A DNA stretch of 6,306 nt from an uncultured Bacteroides sp. (GTDB lineage Bacteria; Bacteroidota; Bacteroidia; Bacteroidales; Bacteroidaceae): positions 1-6,306 of the forward strand of contig USSR01000416.1 of assembly GCA_900557355.1 (NCBI GenBank). Reading direction: 5' to 3'. A model generated the notes under the pieces. That model ran no database searches and was not told the origin of the DNA. It was given only the letters and a program-made list of their open reading frames with translations. Both the position numbers and the translations under genes were made by a program. This document shows positions 1 through 6,306 of this stretch, one piece after another. The stretch's first letter is position 1. Every line of letters starts with the position of its first letter.

Positions 1-1055
1 CGAACGACGTGACGGAATGGAACCAAATGTACTTCACGCATTTCACGTTCCGACAAACCGATATCATGTGAGTCACGTCCACCCAAAGGAGCACCATGTC
101 CGCCAAAATGTTTCGGAGTAGTAAACAGTCCTCTGGATTGATACCCTTTTATCCATGCACCACCTATTTGTGACACCAATACCGGGTCTTCACCAAATGT
201 TTCTTCACAACGTCCCCAACGGGCATCCTGTGCAACGTCCAACACCGGCGACCATGCCTGTTTTGTATTAGCAACTACTGTTTCGTCTCCAATTACCATC
301 GCTACTTCTTCCGTCAACTTCCGATTCCAGGTAGCCCCCATTGCCAAAGCTTGAGGGAATATAGTGGCACCACTACCATAAGAAAAACCATGCACAGCTT
401 CCACTTTCGTAATGGGCGGCACATACAAATGAGGTATTCCGGGAATCCCCCAACCTTCACGGATCAGTTCCATTTTGTCTTCCGGAGTCATCACAGCCAA
501 CAAACTTTCAACGCGTTCTTCTACCGGAAGTGACGCATCCATATAGCGACGATCAGTTACTTCTCCTTTATTATCCTTCAACACTTTCTCTGCCACAAGC
601 ACTGATATCTCCTTTAAAGAAAAAGGTTTATCCAATTTACTCGGTTTAAAGTCCAGTTTTACGTGAGCACCGTATTTAGGAGCGGCAAACTTGACTTTCA
701 TCTGTTTTTCATTTCCAAGTATCTGGTAGCTTATCGGATTTCCGAGATTCATCGGGTCGTAAGTGACAAAGATATCCAATGCGTCTTTCAATTCCTTTTT
801 ATTAATTCCCTGCATCTGAAGCTCCAGTTCGTAAACGTCTCCAGGCTGCTGGATAGTAAACATCAACCACTGCCCGGACTTCAAAGCCTGAGAAGGCAAC
901 GTCCACATCGTTTTCATATTTTTATCAAAAGCCAAAGCTGCATTCTCCACGTTTGTTGAAGCAGACACAGACATGATATCACTTTGCTGTTGGGCCATTG
1001 CTACCGAGCATGATAACATACCCACAGCCATCATCCACTTTAATTTGTTCTTCAT
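1..1055 (-). CDS. GH3 family beta-glycosidase, 3' part cut off by window edge
   Basis: Exported glycoside hydrolase family 3 enzyme (beta-glucosidase/beta-xylosidase type), which removes terminal beta-linked sugars from oligosaccharides. I translated 351 complete codons with no stop. Residues 1-21 are a signal peptide (hydrophobic core, likely cut AMA|Q; C16 in MLSC makes a lipoprotein a weaker alternative). Residues about 25-158 form a beta-rich segment resembling F5/8-type C/galactose-binding domains (ASTNVENAALAFDK). The GH3 barrel starts near 178 with LLAVMTPEDKMELI, then EAVHG (219-223), SPVLDVAQDARWGRCEETFG (269-288) and KHFGGHG (315-321). R282 and the K315-H316 pair match conserved GH3 sugar-binding positions. 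The catalytic nucleophile Asp and the C-terminal domains lie beyond the left edge, so substrate cannot be narrowed. The ATG at 1055 is chosen because it gives an intact signal peptide. It follows the GH43 fusion gene by 48 bp and is probably cotranscribed. Family assignment is secure; specificity is not. Confidence 0.93.
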   Translation of the reverse strand, partial: MKNKLKWMMAVGMLSCSVAMAQQQSDIMSVSASTNVENAALAFDKNMKTMWTLPSQALKSGQWLMFTIQQPGDVYELELQMQGINKKELKDALDIFVTYDPMNLGNPISYQILGNEKQMKVKFAAPKYGAHVKLDFKPSKLDKPFSLKEISVLVAEKVLKDNKGEVTDRRYMDASLPVEERVESLLAVMTPEDKMELIREGWGIPGIPHLYVPPITKVEAVHGFSYGSGATIFPQALAMGATWNRKLTEEVAMVIGDETVVANTKQAWSPVLDVAQDARWGRCEETFGEDPVLVSQIGGAWIKGYQSRGLFTTPKHFGGHGAPLGGRDSHDIGLSEREMREVHLVPFRHVV

Positions 1056-1103
1056 GTTTTTTATGGTTTATATAATTATTACTTTCTAACTGAATTTACT
1101 CTC

Positions 1104-3212
1104 TTATTTTGTCTGTTTTACAATCTGTATTGTTCCGTCCGGATTGTAGTATAACTTATCCACGCAAATAGAACGAAGCCAATCGTGACCGGACAACGCA
1201 CTATTATGATAAAAAGAATACCATTGCCCTTTAAACTCCACAATTGAGCCGTGGTTGGTATAACTATCCGTCGGTTCCATATAAATACCTTTCGACTCCC
1301 AAGGTCCCAATGGCGAATCACTGACAGCATATCGCATCCTGTTGTCTCCTTTCACGCCGTCATTCCAATTTTCATCATGATTGTCGGAATAAGACAAATA
1401 ATATTTACCATTATATTTATGTACCCAGGTTGCCTCATGGAAGTCTTCCAATCCTTCCATCGGCTGCATCAGTCCATCCAGTTCCATCATATTGTCTTTC
1501 AGTTTGCCACCTTTACAGATACCACCGCCACCATTATAAATATACGCCTGTCCGTTATCATCTACAAAAACACAAGGATCAATCAATGGATCCATTCCTT
1601 CAATATAACCTTTGACTTCAAATCCTTCAGCCGGTCTACAACTCGTGGCCACTCCTATCTTCCAGCTATTGTCCCAATTCGTTTCACTCGGATGCGGAAA
1701 GTAAAAATAGTAAGTTCCGTTCTTATAAGCACAATCCGGCGCCCACATAAATCCTCCTTCTTTACGTCCCCACGGCACTTGGGAGGAATTTAATATCTCA
1801 CCATGATCTGTCCAATGCACCATATCGTCAGTAGAAAAAACATGATAACGGTCCATTAAGTCACAGCCACGTGGAGGAGCAATATCATGTGAAGCATATA
1901 CATACAGCCGCCCGTCTGCCCATACATGTGCGGAAGGGTCAGCTGTATACATATGCCGGATAAAAGGATTCGGAGCTACAGGATTCAAACTGGCATCAAA
2001 CGCTACCGCCTTTTCCTTACGCAACACCTTGCCGGCTTCACCAACCAGTTTCAAATAATGATCGCTTTCCACTTCTTCTTCCAAAGGGACAAACAGACTT
2101 TCTCCTACCGGAACTTTCTTGGCACACTTAAAGATGGCTGTCCCTTCGTCTATCTCATCAAACATAGCTACATAAATCATTTCAGCACCTGCACGAATAG
2201 CCCCCATCAGCTGTTTCCAAAGAAAAGAGCCTTTATTACGGGGAATAAACGAATTATGTTCTTTCCCTTTCATATTTCCCCATGAAAAACCCGGATAAAC
2301 TAAAGGAGCATAATCGACTAAATTCTTTTTAGCCCACTGAATATCCTCTTCCACCAGTTTCTGATACTTGGGATAGGTCGTTTCATTATAGCGCCCCACA
2401 AACCAAGGCATCAGAATATCACATTTTCTGATTAGTTCATGCAAGCGTGGATCTGATTCCGTATCCCCTTCCAGCTTGCGCCATTGAGTAGGCACTCCGA
2501 GCATAACACTGAACCCCTGAGATTTCAGACCATCAATAATATATTCAGCTTCATTCAACCCATAACTGCGGTTATCATTAAATCCTACTCCCCATACTGT
2601 AACCAACGGTTTTCCGTTATGATACAAATATGAGGGATTTTTTGCATGATCTTTCAATGAATAACGCTTTGCTATTTCATCAATATCTTTTAATAATAGT
2701 TTTTCTTCTCCCAGCTGCATTCCACTCAAATCATACATCACACAGATAGCGCGTTCGTACTTATTTGCCGATTTCATTGCCGAATTTAGCACTTTATTAA
2801 AATGTTTCAAACCACTCTCGTTCCGAATCTCTGCTACAAAACGTTGCATAAACACTCCATCCAGTCCATACTGTTTCATCCATTTAAAATGAAGATCAAC
2901 CGTAGACTCGTCATAAGAAGAGAAAACAGATGCCGGTTTGCCGTCTGCAAAAGTAAACTCCGTCTTATAAAGTTTCTTATATTCCGACACTTCCGGCCAG
3001 AAATCCACAGAACAAGAACCGGGACGGAAACCGTTACTACCATTATAATGATGCCATCCACGGCCGGAACCGTCACCAGGGGCATTGAACCACCCCTGGT
3101 AACCGGCCATCACTAACCCTTTGTAAGAGTTATATTGCCTACCCCCGCTTTTTGCCATCATACCTACTGAAAACAATAGACAAAAAACTAACCAATTAAA
3201 TCTTTTTACCAT
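1104..3212 (-). CDS. Two-module glycosidase: GH71/GH99-like barrel fused to GH43 propeller
   Basis: A 702-residue exported protein with two glycosidase-like modules. Residues 1-20 are a signal peptide (cut near MMA|K). Residues about 28-380 match the GH71/GH99-like group: GLVMAGYQGWFNAPGDG (32-48), FSSYDESTVDLHFKWMK (97-113), GVFMQRF (119-125), VMYDLSGM (158-165) and MFDEIDEG (350-357). E353 and E356 have the E-x-x-E spacing of the GH99 catalytic pair (FDEIDEG against NEWGEG-like motifs; inferred). Residues about 412-700 are a GH43 propeller with the full expected triad: D425 in TADPSAHVW (base), D545 in LIDPCVF (pKa modulator), E593 in FHEATWV (acid), plus H654 in TNHGSIVEF. GH43 enzymes are mostly alpha-L-arabinofuranosidases or beta-xylosidases; this one resembles arabinoxylan-hydrolase-like members. 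The GH71/99-like group is largely uncharacterised. The reading frame is uninterrupted, so the fusion is not a frameshift artefact. The ATG is preceded by a weak AAAGG. It lies 23 bp after the GH95 gene. Module calls are strong; substrates are unknown. Confidence 0.92.
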   Translation of the reverse strand: MVKRFNWLVFCLLFSVGMMAKSGGRQYNSYKGLVMAGYQGWFNAPGDGSGRGWHHYNGSNGFRPGSCSVDFWPEVSEYKKLYKTEFTFADGKPASVFSSYDESTVDLHFKWMKQYGLDGVFMQRFVAEIRNESGLKHFNKVLNSAMKSANKYERAICVMYDLSGMQLGEEKLLLKDIDEIAKRYSLKDHAKNPSYLYHNGKPLVTVWGVGFNDNRSYGLNEAEYIIDGLKSQGFSVMLGVPTQWRKLEGDTESDPRLHELIRKCDILMPWFVGRYNETTYPKYQKLVEEDIQWAKKNLVDYAPLVYPGFSWGNMKGKEHNSFIPRNKGSFLWKQLMGAIRAGAEMIYVAMFDEIDEGTAIFKCAKKVPVGESLFVPLEEEVESDHYLKLVGEAGKVLRKEKAVAFDASLNPVAPNPFIRHMYTADPSAHVWADGRLYVYASHDIAPPRGCDLMDRYHVFSTDDMVHWTDHGEILNSSQVPWGRKEGGFMWAPDCAYKNGTYYFYFPHPSETNWDNSWKIGVATSCRPAEGFEVKGYIEGMDPLIDPCVFVDDNGQAYIYNGGGGICKGGKLKDNMMELDGLMQPMEGLEDFHEATWVHKYNGKYYLSYSDNHDENWNDGVKGDNRMRYAVSDSPLGPWESKGIYMEPTDSYTNHGSIVEFKGQWYSFYHNSALSGHDWLRSICVDKLYYNPDGTIQIVKQTK

Positions 3213-3235
3213 ATACCTTTGTTTTTCACGTTATA

Positions 3236-4630
3236 TTATCTTTTTCTTCGGATGATATATTCACCTCCTGCTTTTGTCACTATATCATATTCATAAACCT
3301 TATACAGCATAGGATATTGCGGACACAATTCCGATGCCAGCAAAGGCTCTTTTATATCAGCACTGCTCATGAAAGGATTGGAGTTCTCGCCTTCCGCTTC
3401 TTTCAATCCTTCCCCCTCAAGAGGTACATAGGTTCGGATACGTAAATTACCTCCGATACGGGATAAAATAGTAGCAGCCAACAGTTCTCCTCCTTCCCAA
3501 CTCATATCAACCTCAAAAGCGCCACGAGCCACCAAACCAGATATATGCCCCTTCTGCCAAGCTGTTGGCAAAGCCGGTAACAGATGCAAAGCATTATCAT
3601 GACTTTGAAGCAGCATTTCCGCAACTCCTGCCGTAAAACCAAAGTTACCATCTATCTGAAAAGGAGGGTGTGCATCAAACAAGTTAGGATAGGTCCGGCC
3701 GTCCGGATTCCCCTCTTCCACCAGGTTAAGCATATTCCCTATAATTTTATAGGCATGATCGCCGTCTAAAAGACGTGCCCATAAATTAATCTTCCAACCG
3801 ATAGACCATCCCGTCGCCATATCCCCCCGATAGAGCAGCGAACGTTTGGCAGCCTGAAATAACCCAGGATGCGCATACGGGGATATTTGATTACTTGGAT
3901 ACAAGCCATACAAATGAGATACATGCCGATGATCACTTTGGGGATCATCCACATCCTCCAACCACTCCTGCAATTGGTTATACTTACCTATTTGCATCGG
4001 CGGCAAACGATCCAGTACTTTTTTAACTCTATCCTGATAAACTATATCTTCTCCTACAATCTTTGCAGCTTGCAGAGTATTACTCAACACGTCAAATACA
4101 ATTTGATTATCCATTGTACAGCCGGCTGTCAAGCTTGTTTCCTTTCCTGGCGCTCCTTGTTCAGGAGATATAGATGGAATAGTCACCAGCCAATGATACT
4201 GAGGATGTTCCACCAAGAAATCCATATAGAAGTCAGCAGCTCCTTTCAATACCGGATAATTCTTAATCAGGAAGTCCTTATCTCCGGTATAAAGATAATG
4301 TTGCCACAAATGCTGGCTTAACCAGGCTCCTCCATTCGGCCATGTCCCGTAAAAAGGGCCGTCCACCGGTCCTGTCGCTCTCCATATGTCAGTATTATGA
4401 TGAGCCACCCAACCATTGCAATGGTACATAGTCTGCGCTGTTTTTTTACCTGTTTCAGCGAGCTCATTCACTAGCCTGAACAACGGCTCATGTGTTTCCG
4501 GCAAGTTAGTTATTTCAGCCGGCCAATAATTCATCTCAGTATTGATATTTATTGTGTATTTTCCGAATTCCCTGCAAATTGGCAGGTTGCCCTCCGGGCT
4601 GCGAAGACGAGATAAGCAAGTAACGTCCAA
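3236..4630 (-). CDS. C-terminal catalytic fragment of the disrupted GH95 enzyme
   Basis: The (alpha/alpha)6 catalytic barrel and C-terminal beta domain of GH95, left out of frame. The open frame reaches back to a TTG at 4630, but its first about 22 codons are only the other-frame reading of the upstream half; true family sequence begins at GKYTININ (residue 23). Counted from that TTG, N28 and N30 (TININ), E222 (QEW) and D327 (QIDGNFG) occupy the positions known as base-assisting Asn residues, general acid and catalytic Asp in characterised GH95 enzymes. The barrel has no decay apart from the junction, suggesting the lesion is recent or artefactual. There is no credible start codon or signal peptide; the first in-frame ATG (4534, in TEMNYW) lies past the catalytic Asn pair. 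Independent functional translation is therefore unlikely. Confidence 0.7.
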   Translation of the reverse strand: MDVTCLSRLRSPEGNLPICREFGKYTININTEMNYWPAEITNLPETHEPLFRLVNELAETGKKTAQTMYHCNGWVAHHNTDIWRATGPVDGPFYGTWPNGGAWLSQHLWQHYLYTGDKDFLIKNYPVLKGAADFYMDFLVEHPQYHWLVTIPSISPEQGAPGKETSLTAGCTMDNQIVFDVLSNTLQAAKIVGEDIVYQDRVKKVLDRLPPMQIGKYNQLQEWLEDVDDPQSDHRHVSHLYGLYPSNQISPYAHPGLFQAAKRSLLYRGDMATGWSIGWKINLWARLLDGDHAYKIIGNMLNLVEEGNPDGRTYPNLFDAHPPFQIDGNFGFTAGVAEMLLQSHDNALHLLPALPTAWQKGHISGLVARGAFEVDMSWEGGELLAATILSRIGGNLRIRTYVPLEGEGLKEAEGENSNPFMSSADIKEPLLASELCPQYPMLYKVYEYDIVTKAGGEYIIRRKR

Positions 4631-5639
4631 ACTGGAACATGAGTGTGACTAAAGCAGGATCTTTTCCTTCACGAAATTCTTTCAGACGGACCGGAGTTTC
4701 TTTTTGTGAAGCAAGTGAATGTCCCAGGTCTAGTTTAACCCTTCCGAACTGTTGTTGATACTTCCCGATATGGCTGTCCAAAAGTTGTCTATATGACTTT
4801 TTTCCAACTTGATTCAATATCACGTCCACCCTTTTACTCTCATTGGCAGAGACATCCTGATAATTCACAAAATTAGTAGCTGCCGAAACATAAATAGTCA
4901 CCACATCCGCTTCCGTCACTATCAATTTTCCGTTATCACTCTCAACCTTACCACCGGAAGTTTTTATACGCGCCTGACTCTCCAAACGAATGGCAGCCGG
5001 AACCTCTTCGTGTGCAGAAGCTTTTGCAGATAAAGTCAATCGGTTCTTGCTCGCAATTACAGCACTTTCTTCAAACGGTGTGCTATAAGATGCTTCGAAT
5101 GCGATAGAATGAGGTCGGTCCGCCTCCAAATGTATAATTAAGGCGTTATCTGCCAAAGAAGTAAATAAAGTACGTGTATAGGTCACATCTCCCACTTTAT
5201 AAGAAACGGTAGCCACCGCATTCTCAATGTTTAAATCCCGGTAATAACCGGTATACTTTTCATGACCAGGAAAGTGCAACTTCAAACTACCGACAGTTTG
5301 ATAAGGCATCCCATTCTGTTTGGTAAAAGCATGTTCTTTCCATAACTTTTCTGCGGTAATCTCTTTTCCTGCAAAAATAAGCTTTCGCACTTCAGACAAA
5401 ACGCCGTAAGCTTCCGGATTATCATTCCTATATGGACTGCCTCCCCAAACTGTTTCTTCATTTAACTGTATTTCCTCTTCGAACGGATTGCCATATATCA
5501 TAGCTCCCAAACGGGAATTTCCCAAAGGTAAAGCCTCCACCCATTCTTCAGCCGGATGACTATACCAAAGTTTTAGTTCTTCCGCCCTTACAGTAATGCA
5601 ACAAACCAACAAGCAAAAATATACAATTGAGTTCCTCAT
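4536..5639 (-). CDS. N-terminal fragment of the disrupted GH95 enzyme
   Basis: This 367-codon open frame is what the ribosome would make from the broken GH95 gene. Residues 1-19 are a Sec signal peptide. Residues about 22-260 are the GH95 N-terminal beta-sandwich, and 280-358 are the linker and first helices of the catalytic domain, ending in the conserved [10 protein letters not shown]. The last nine residues (RKIHNKYQY) are off-frame sequence with no family resemblance. It contains none of the catalytic residues and is unlikely to be active. It starts at the only ATG that gives a clean signal peptide, with no obvious Shine-Dalgarno sequence, as is usual in Bacteroides. Its last 95 bases overlap the catalytic half in another frame. 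Confidence 0.75.
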   Translation of the reverse strand: MRNSIVYFCLLVCCITVRAEELKLWYSHPAEEWVEALPLGNSRLGAMIYGNPFEEEIQLNEETVWGGSPYRNDNPEAYGVLSEVRKLIFAGKEITAEKLWKEHAFTKQNGMPYQTVGSLKLHFPGHEKYTGYYRDLNIENAVATVSYKVGDVTYTRTLFTSLADNALIIHLEADRPHSIAFEASYSTPFEESAVIASKNRLTLSAKASAHEEVPAAIRLESQARIKTSGGKVESDNGKLIVTEADVVTIYVSAATNFVNYQDVSANESKRVDVILNQVGKKSYRQLLDSHIGKYQQQFGRVKLDLGHSLASQKETPVRLKEFREGKDPALVTLMFQFGRYLLISSSQPGGQPANLQGIRKIHNKYQY

Positions 5640-5672
5640 AGCTGAAAATTATTTTTCGGCAAAATAAAGAGG

Positions 5673-5728
5673 AATCCATTAATAAACTCCACAAAATCGA
5701 ATTAATAAAGACTTAAAATCGAATTAAT
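5673..5728. repeat. AT-rich repeats with exact 22-bp period, candidate operator
   Basis: AAAATCGAATTAAT occurs twice without mismatch, at 5693-5706 and 5715-5728, exactly 22 bp apart. A third, degenerate copy (AATCCATTAATAAA, 5673-5686) falls another 22 bp toward the GH95 gene, so AATC recurs at 5673, 5695 and 5717. The first two copies also share the extension ATTAATAAA. Each unit contains the palindrome ATTAAT. A spacing of about two helical turns puts the copies on one DNA face, as expected for a tandem regulator site. The position upstream of the operon start supports an operator role, but the bound protein is unknown and AT-rich sequence raises the chance of coincidence. Confidence 0.55.
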
Positions 5729-5805
5729 CGGAAAGAAAAAAAGAAATGTAACAGAAAAATATACCTGTTTATGGAGATATTACAAGAATAAAGACCGCTA
5801 ACCTC

Positions 5806-5837
5806 TTTGTTTTCCTGAATTTATTTTTCTACTTTTG
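5806..5837 (+). promoter_or_regulatory. Bacteroides sigma-ABfr-type promoter for the WYL-type regulator
   Basis: The -33 element TTTG (5806-5809) is separated by 20 bp from a perfect -7 element TACTTTTG (5830-5837; consensus TAnnTTTG). Sequence and spacing match the primary-sigma promoter of Bacteroides. Transcription would start about 5844, leaving a leader of roughly 18 nt before the ATG at 5862. There is no Shine-Dalgarno sequence in the leader, as is common in this group. Confidence 0.8.
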
Positions 5838-5861
5838 AAACCAATCTTTATTCTTCTACTT

Positions 5862-6306
5862 ATGCCAGCAAATAGAAATGCCTTAATCCGTTATAAAACA
5901 ATTGATAACTGTCTGCGTAATCCTTATCGACGCTGGACGTTGGAAGATTTGGTAGATGCTTGCTCGGATGCTCTTTATGAATACGAAGGCATCGATAAAG
6001 GCATAAGCAAACGTACCGTACAAATGGATATACAGATGATGCGCAGCGAGAAGCTGGGTTATAACGCTCCGATTGTGGTGTACGAAAATAAATACTATAA
6101 ATACGAAGATCCGGAATACAGCATTACACAAACTCCGCTGAACGAACAAGACCTGAAAACGATGTCGGAAGCCGTGGAAGTGTTGAGGCAGTTTAAAGGT
6201 TTCTCCTATTTTACGGAAATGAGCGATATTATCAACCGCTTGGAAGATCACGTTGCTTCTGCCCGGATGAAAACCACTCCTGTCATTGACTTTGAAAAGA
6301 ATGAAT
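5862..6306 (+). CDS. WYL-family-type transcriptional regulator, N-terminal part (3' end cut off)
   Basis: The first 148 codons of a DNA-binding regulator of the YafY/WYL type common in Bacteroides; it runs off the right edge. An N-terminal winged helix-turn-helix occupies about residues 7-70: ALIRYKTIDNCLRN, WTLEDLVDACSDAL and the likely recognition helix ISKRTVQMDIQMMR (48-61). YENKYYKYEDPEYSIT (74-89) is the wing and exit strand, followed by a helical linker (LNEQDLKTMSEAVEVLRQF, 93-111). The WYL domain itself, thought to sense ligands or nucleic acids, would begin just beyond the window, so the family call rests on the N-terminal pattern, which I recognise from Bacteroides WYL proteins. 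No membrane or signal segment is present, so it is cytoplasmic. It is transcribed away from the GH95 operon and could control it through the shared spacer, but such genes also occur without linked targets. Confidence 0.85.
   Translation, partial: MPANRNALIRYKTIDNCLRNPYRRWTLEDLVDACSDALYEYEGIDKGISKRTVQMDIQMMRSEKLGYNAPIVVYENKYYKYEDPEYSITQTPLNEQDLKTMSEAVEVLRQFKGFSYFTEMSDIINRLEDHVASARMKTTPVIDFEKNE

Larger units (their letters stand above)
3236..5639 (-). pseudogene. GH95 alpha-L-fucosidase/alpha-L-galactosidase, disrupted by an internal frameshifting deletion
   Basis: Together the two reading frames make one GH95 enzyme, a family of inverting exo-hydrolases that release terminal alpha-L-fucose or alpha-L-galactose. 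Frame 1 (5639-4536) encodes a signal peptide (VRA|E, residue 19), the N-terminal beta-sandwich ([29 protein letters not shown]) and the lead-in [22 protein letters not shown], then leaves the family sequence after I358 (codon 4568-4566) and stops at 4536. Frame 2 resumes one base later with [17 protein letters not shown] and continues through [20 protein letters not shown] and [12 protein letters not shown] to the stop at 3236. GH95 proteins normally carry about 11 residues (WN....PPW-D/E-) between LQGI and the K/D-Y-T/H motif. Only one base (4565) remains here, so a deletion of 3n-1 bases, probably about 32, is inferred. It would be the first gene of the operon. As given, the product should be a 367-residue inactive fragment. 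A sequence or assembly error is the main alternative. Confidence 0.88.
5640..5861. other. Divergent intergenic control region between GH95 operon and WYL-type regulator
   Basis: This 222-bp, strongly AT-rich spacer lies between two divergently oriented genes and has no coding potential. The right end carries the promoter of the regulator. The left half, next to the GH95 start, carries 22-bp-period repeats. I could not find a convincing minus-strand promoter: the best -7 candidate, TTATTTTG (5666-5659), has one mismatch to TAnnTTTG, sits very near the start codon, and the nearest TTTG upstream is about 25 bp away rather than the usual 19-21. No terminator-like hairpin was seen. Confidence 0.7.

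Noticed and set aside
1056..1103. Separate promoter or terminator between the fusion gene and the GH3 gene
   Set aside because: The 48-bp gap is AT-rich but shows no stem-loop with a T-run and no TTTG/TAnnTTTG pair on the minus strand.
1251..1793. 180-codon plus-strand open frame
   Set aside because: It lies wholly antisense to the conserved GH43 module. Its translation is low-complexity and rich in I, H and F, as expected of a complementary-strand shadow, and matches no family I recognise.
3869..4321. 150-codon plus-strand open frame
   Set aside because: Antisense to the GH95 catalytic barrel, which has strong family motifs on the minus strand; no promoter or recognisable domain supports it.
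4565..4570. EcoRI site (GAATTC) exactly at the GH95 deletion junction, hinting at a cloning artefact
   Set aside because: A six-base site can occur by chance, and a cloning loss would need a second nearby site that cannot be seen. Kept only as a reason to re-check reads.
4536..4630. Programmed ribosomal frameshift joining the two GH95 frames
   Set aside because: No slippery heptamer or homopolymer run is present, and a conserved segment is missing, which frameshifting cannot restore.
5693..5728. The 14-bp direct repeats as target-site duplications or ends of a mobile element
   Set aside because: They are only 22 bp apart with nothing between them, no transposase or terminal inverted repeats are present, and a third periodic copy fits an operator better.
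5883..6251. 122-codon minus-strand open frame
   Set aside because: Antisense to the WYL-type regulator, whose plus-strand frame has a promoter and family-like sequence.

Overview
The window looks like Bacteroides (or a close Bacteroidales relative). The evidence is an AT-rich intergenic spacer, a textbook Bacteroides-type promoter (TTTG, 20 bp, TACTTTTG), weak Shine-Dalgarno sequences, and a run of signal-peptide-bearing glycoside hydrolases of the kind found in polysaccharide utilization loci (PULs). No SusC/SusD pair, sensor kinase, tRNA, rRNA, CRISPR array or insertion sequence is visible. If this is a PUL, its transport genes lie outside the window.

Layout: about the first 5.6 kb is one minus-strand gene cluster, read right to left. 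It begins with a GH95-type alpha-L-fucosidase/alpha-L-galactosidase (5639 to 3236). Next, after 23 bp, is an unusual two-module enzyme: an N-terminal GH71/GH99-like barrel joined to a C-terminal GH43 five-bladed propeller (3212 to 1104). After a further 48 bp comes a GH3 beta-glycosidase with an N-terminal beta-sandwich-like domain (1055 to the left edge, incomplete). All three start with a Sec signal peptide and the spacing is tight, so they are probably one operon for trimming a branched, probably plant-derived glycan outside the cytoplasm. The substrate cannot be fixed from sequence alone.

The GH95 gene is broken in this sequence. Its N-terminal part runs in frame up to the conserved PANLQGI. 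The catalytic part resumes in another frame at GKYTININ, and the conserved segment normally between them (WN...PPW, about 11 residues) is absent. This is best explained by a small internal deletion of 3n-1 bases (about 32) near position 4565. All the expected catalytic residues fall in the out-of-frame half.

On the right, a 222-bp divergent spacer (5640-5861) separates the operon from a plus-strand WYL-family-type transcriptional regulator (5862 to the right edge, incomplete). The spacer holds the regulator's promoter and a set of AT-rich repeats with an exact 22-bp period, including two perfect 14-bp copies. These are a candidate operator for the hydrolase operon.
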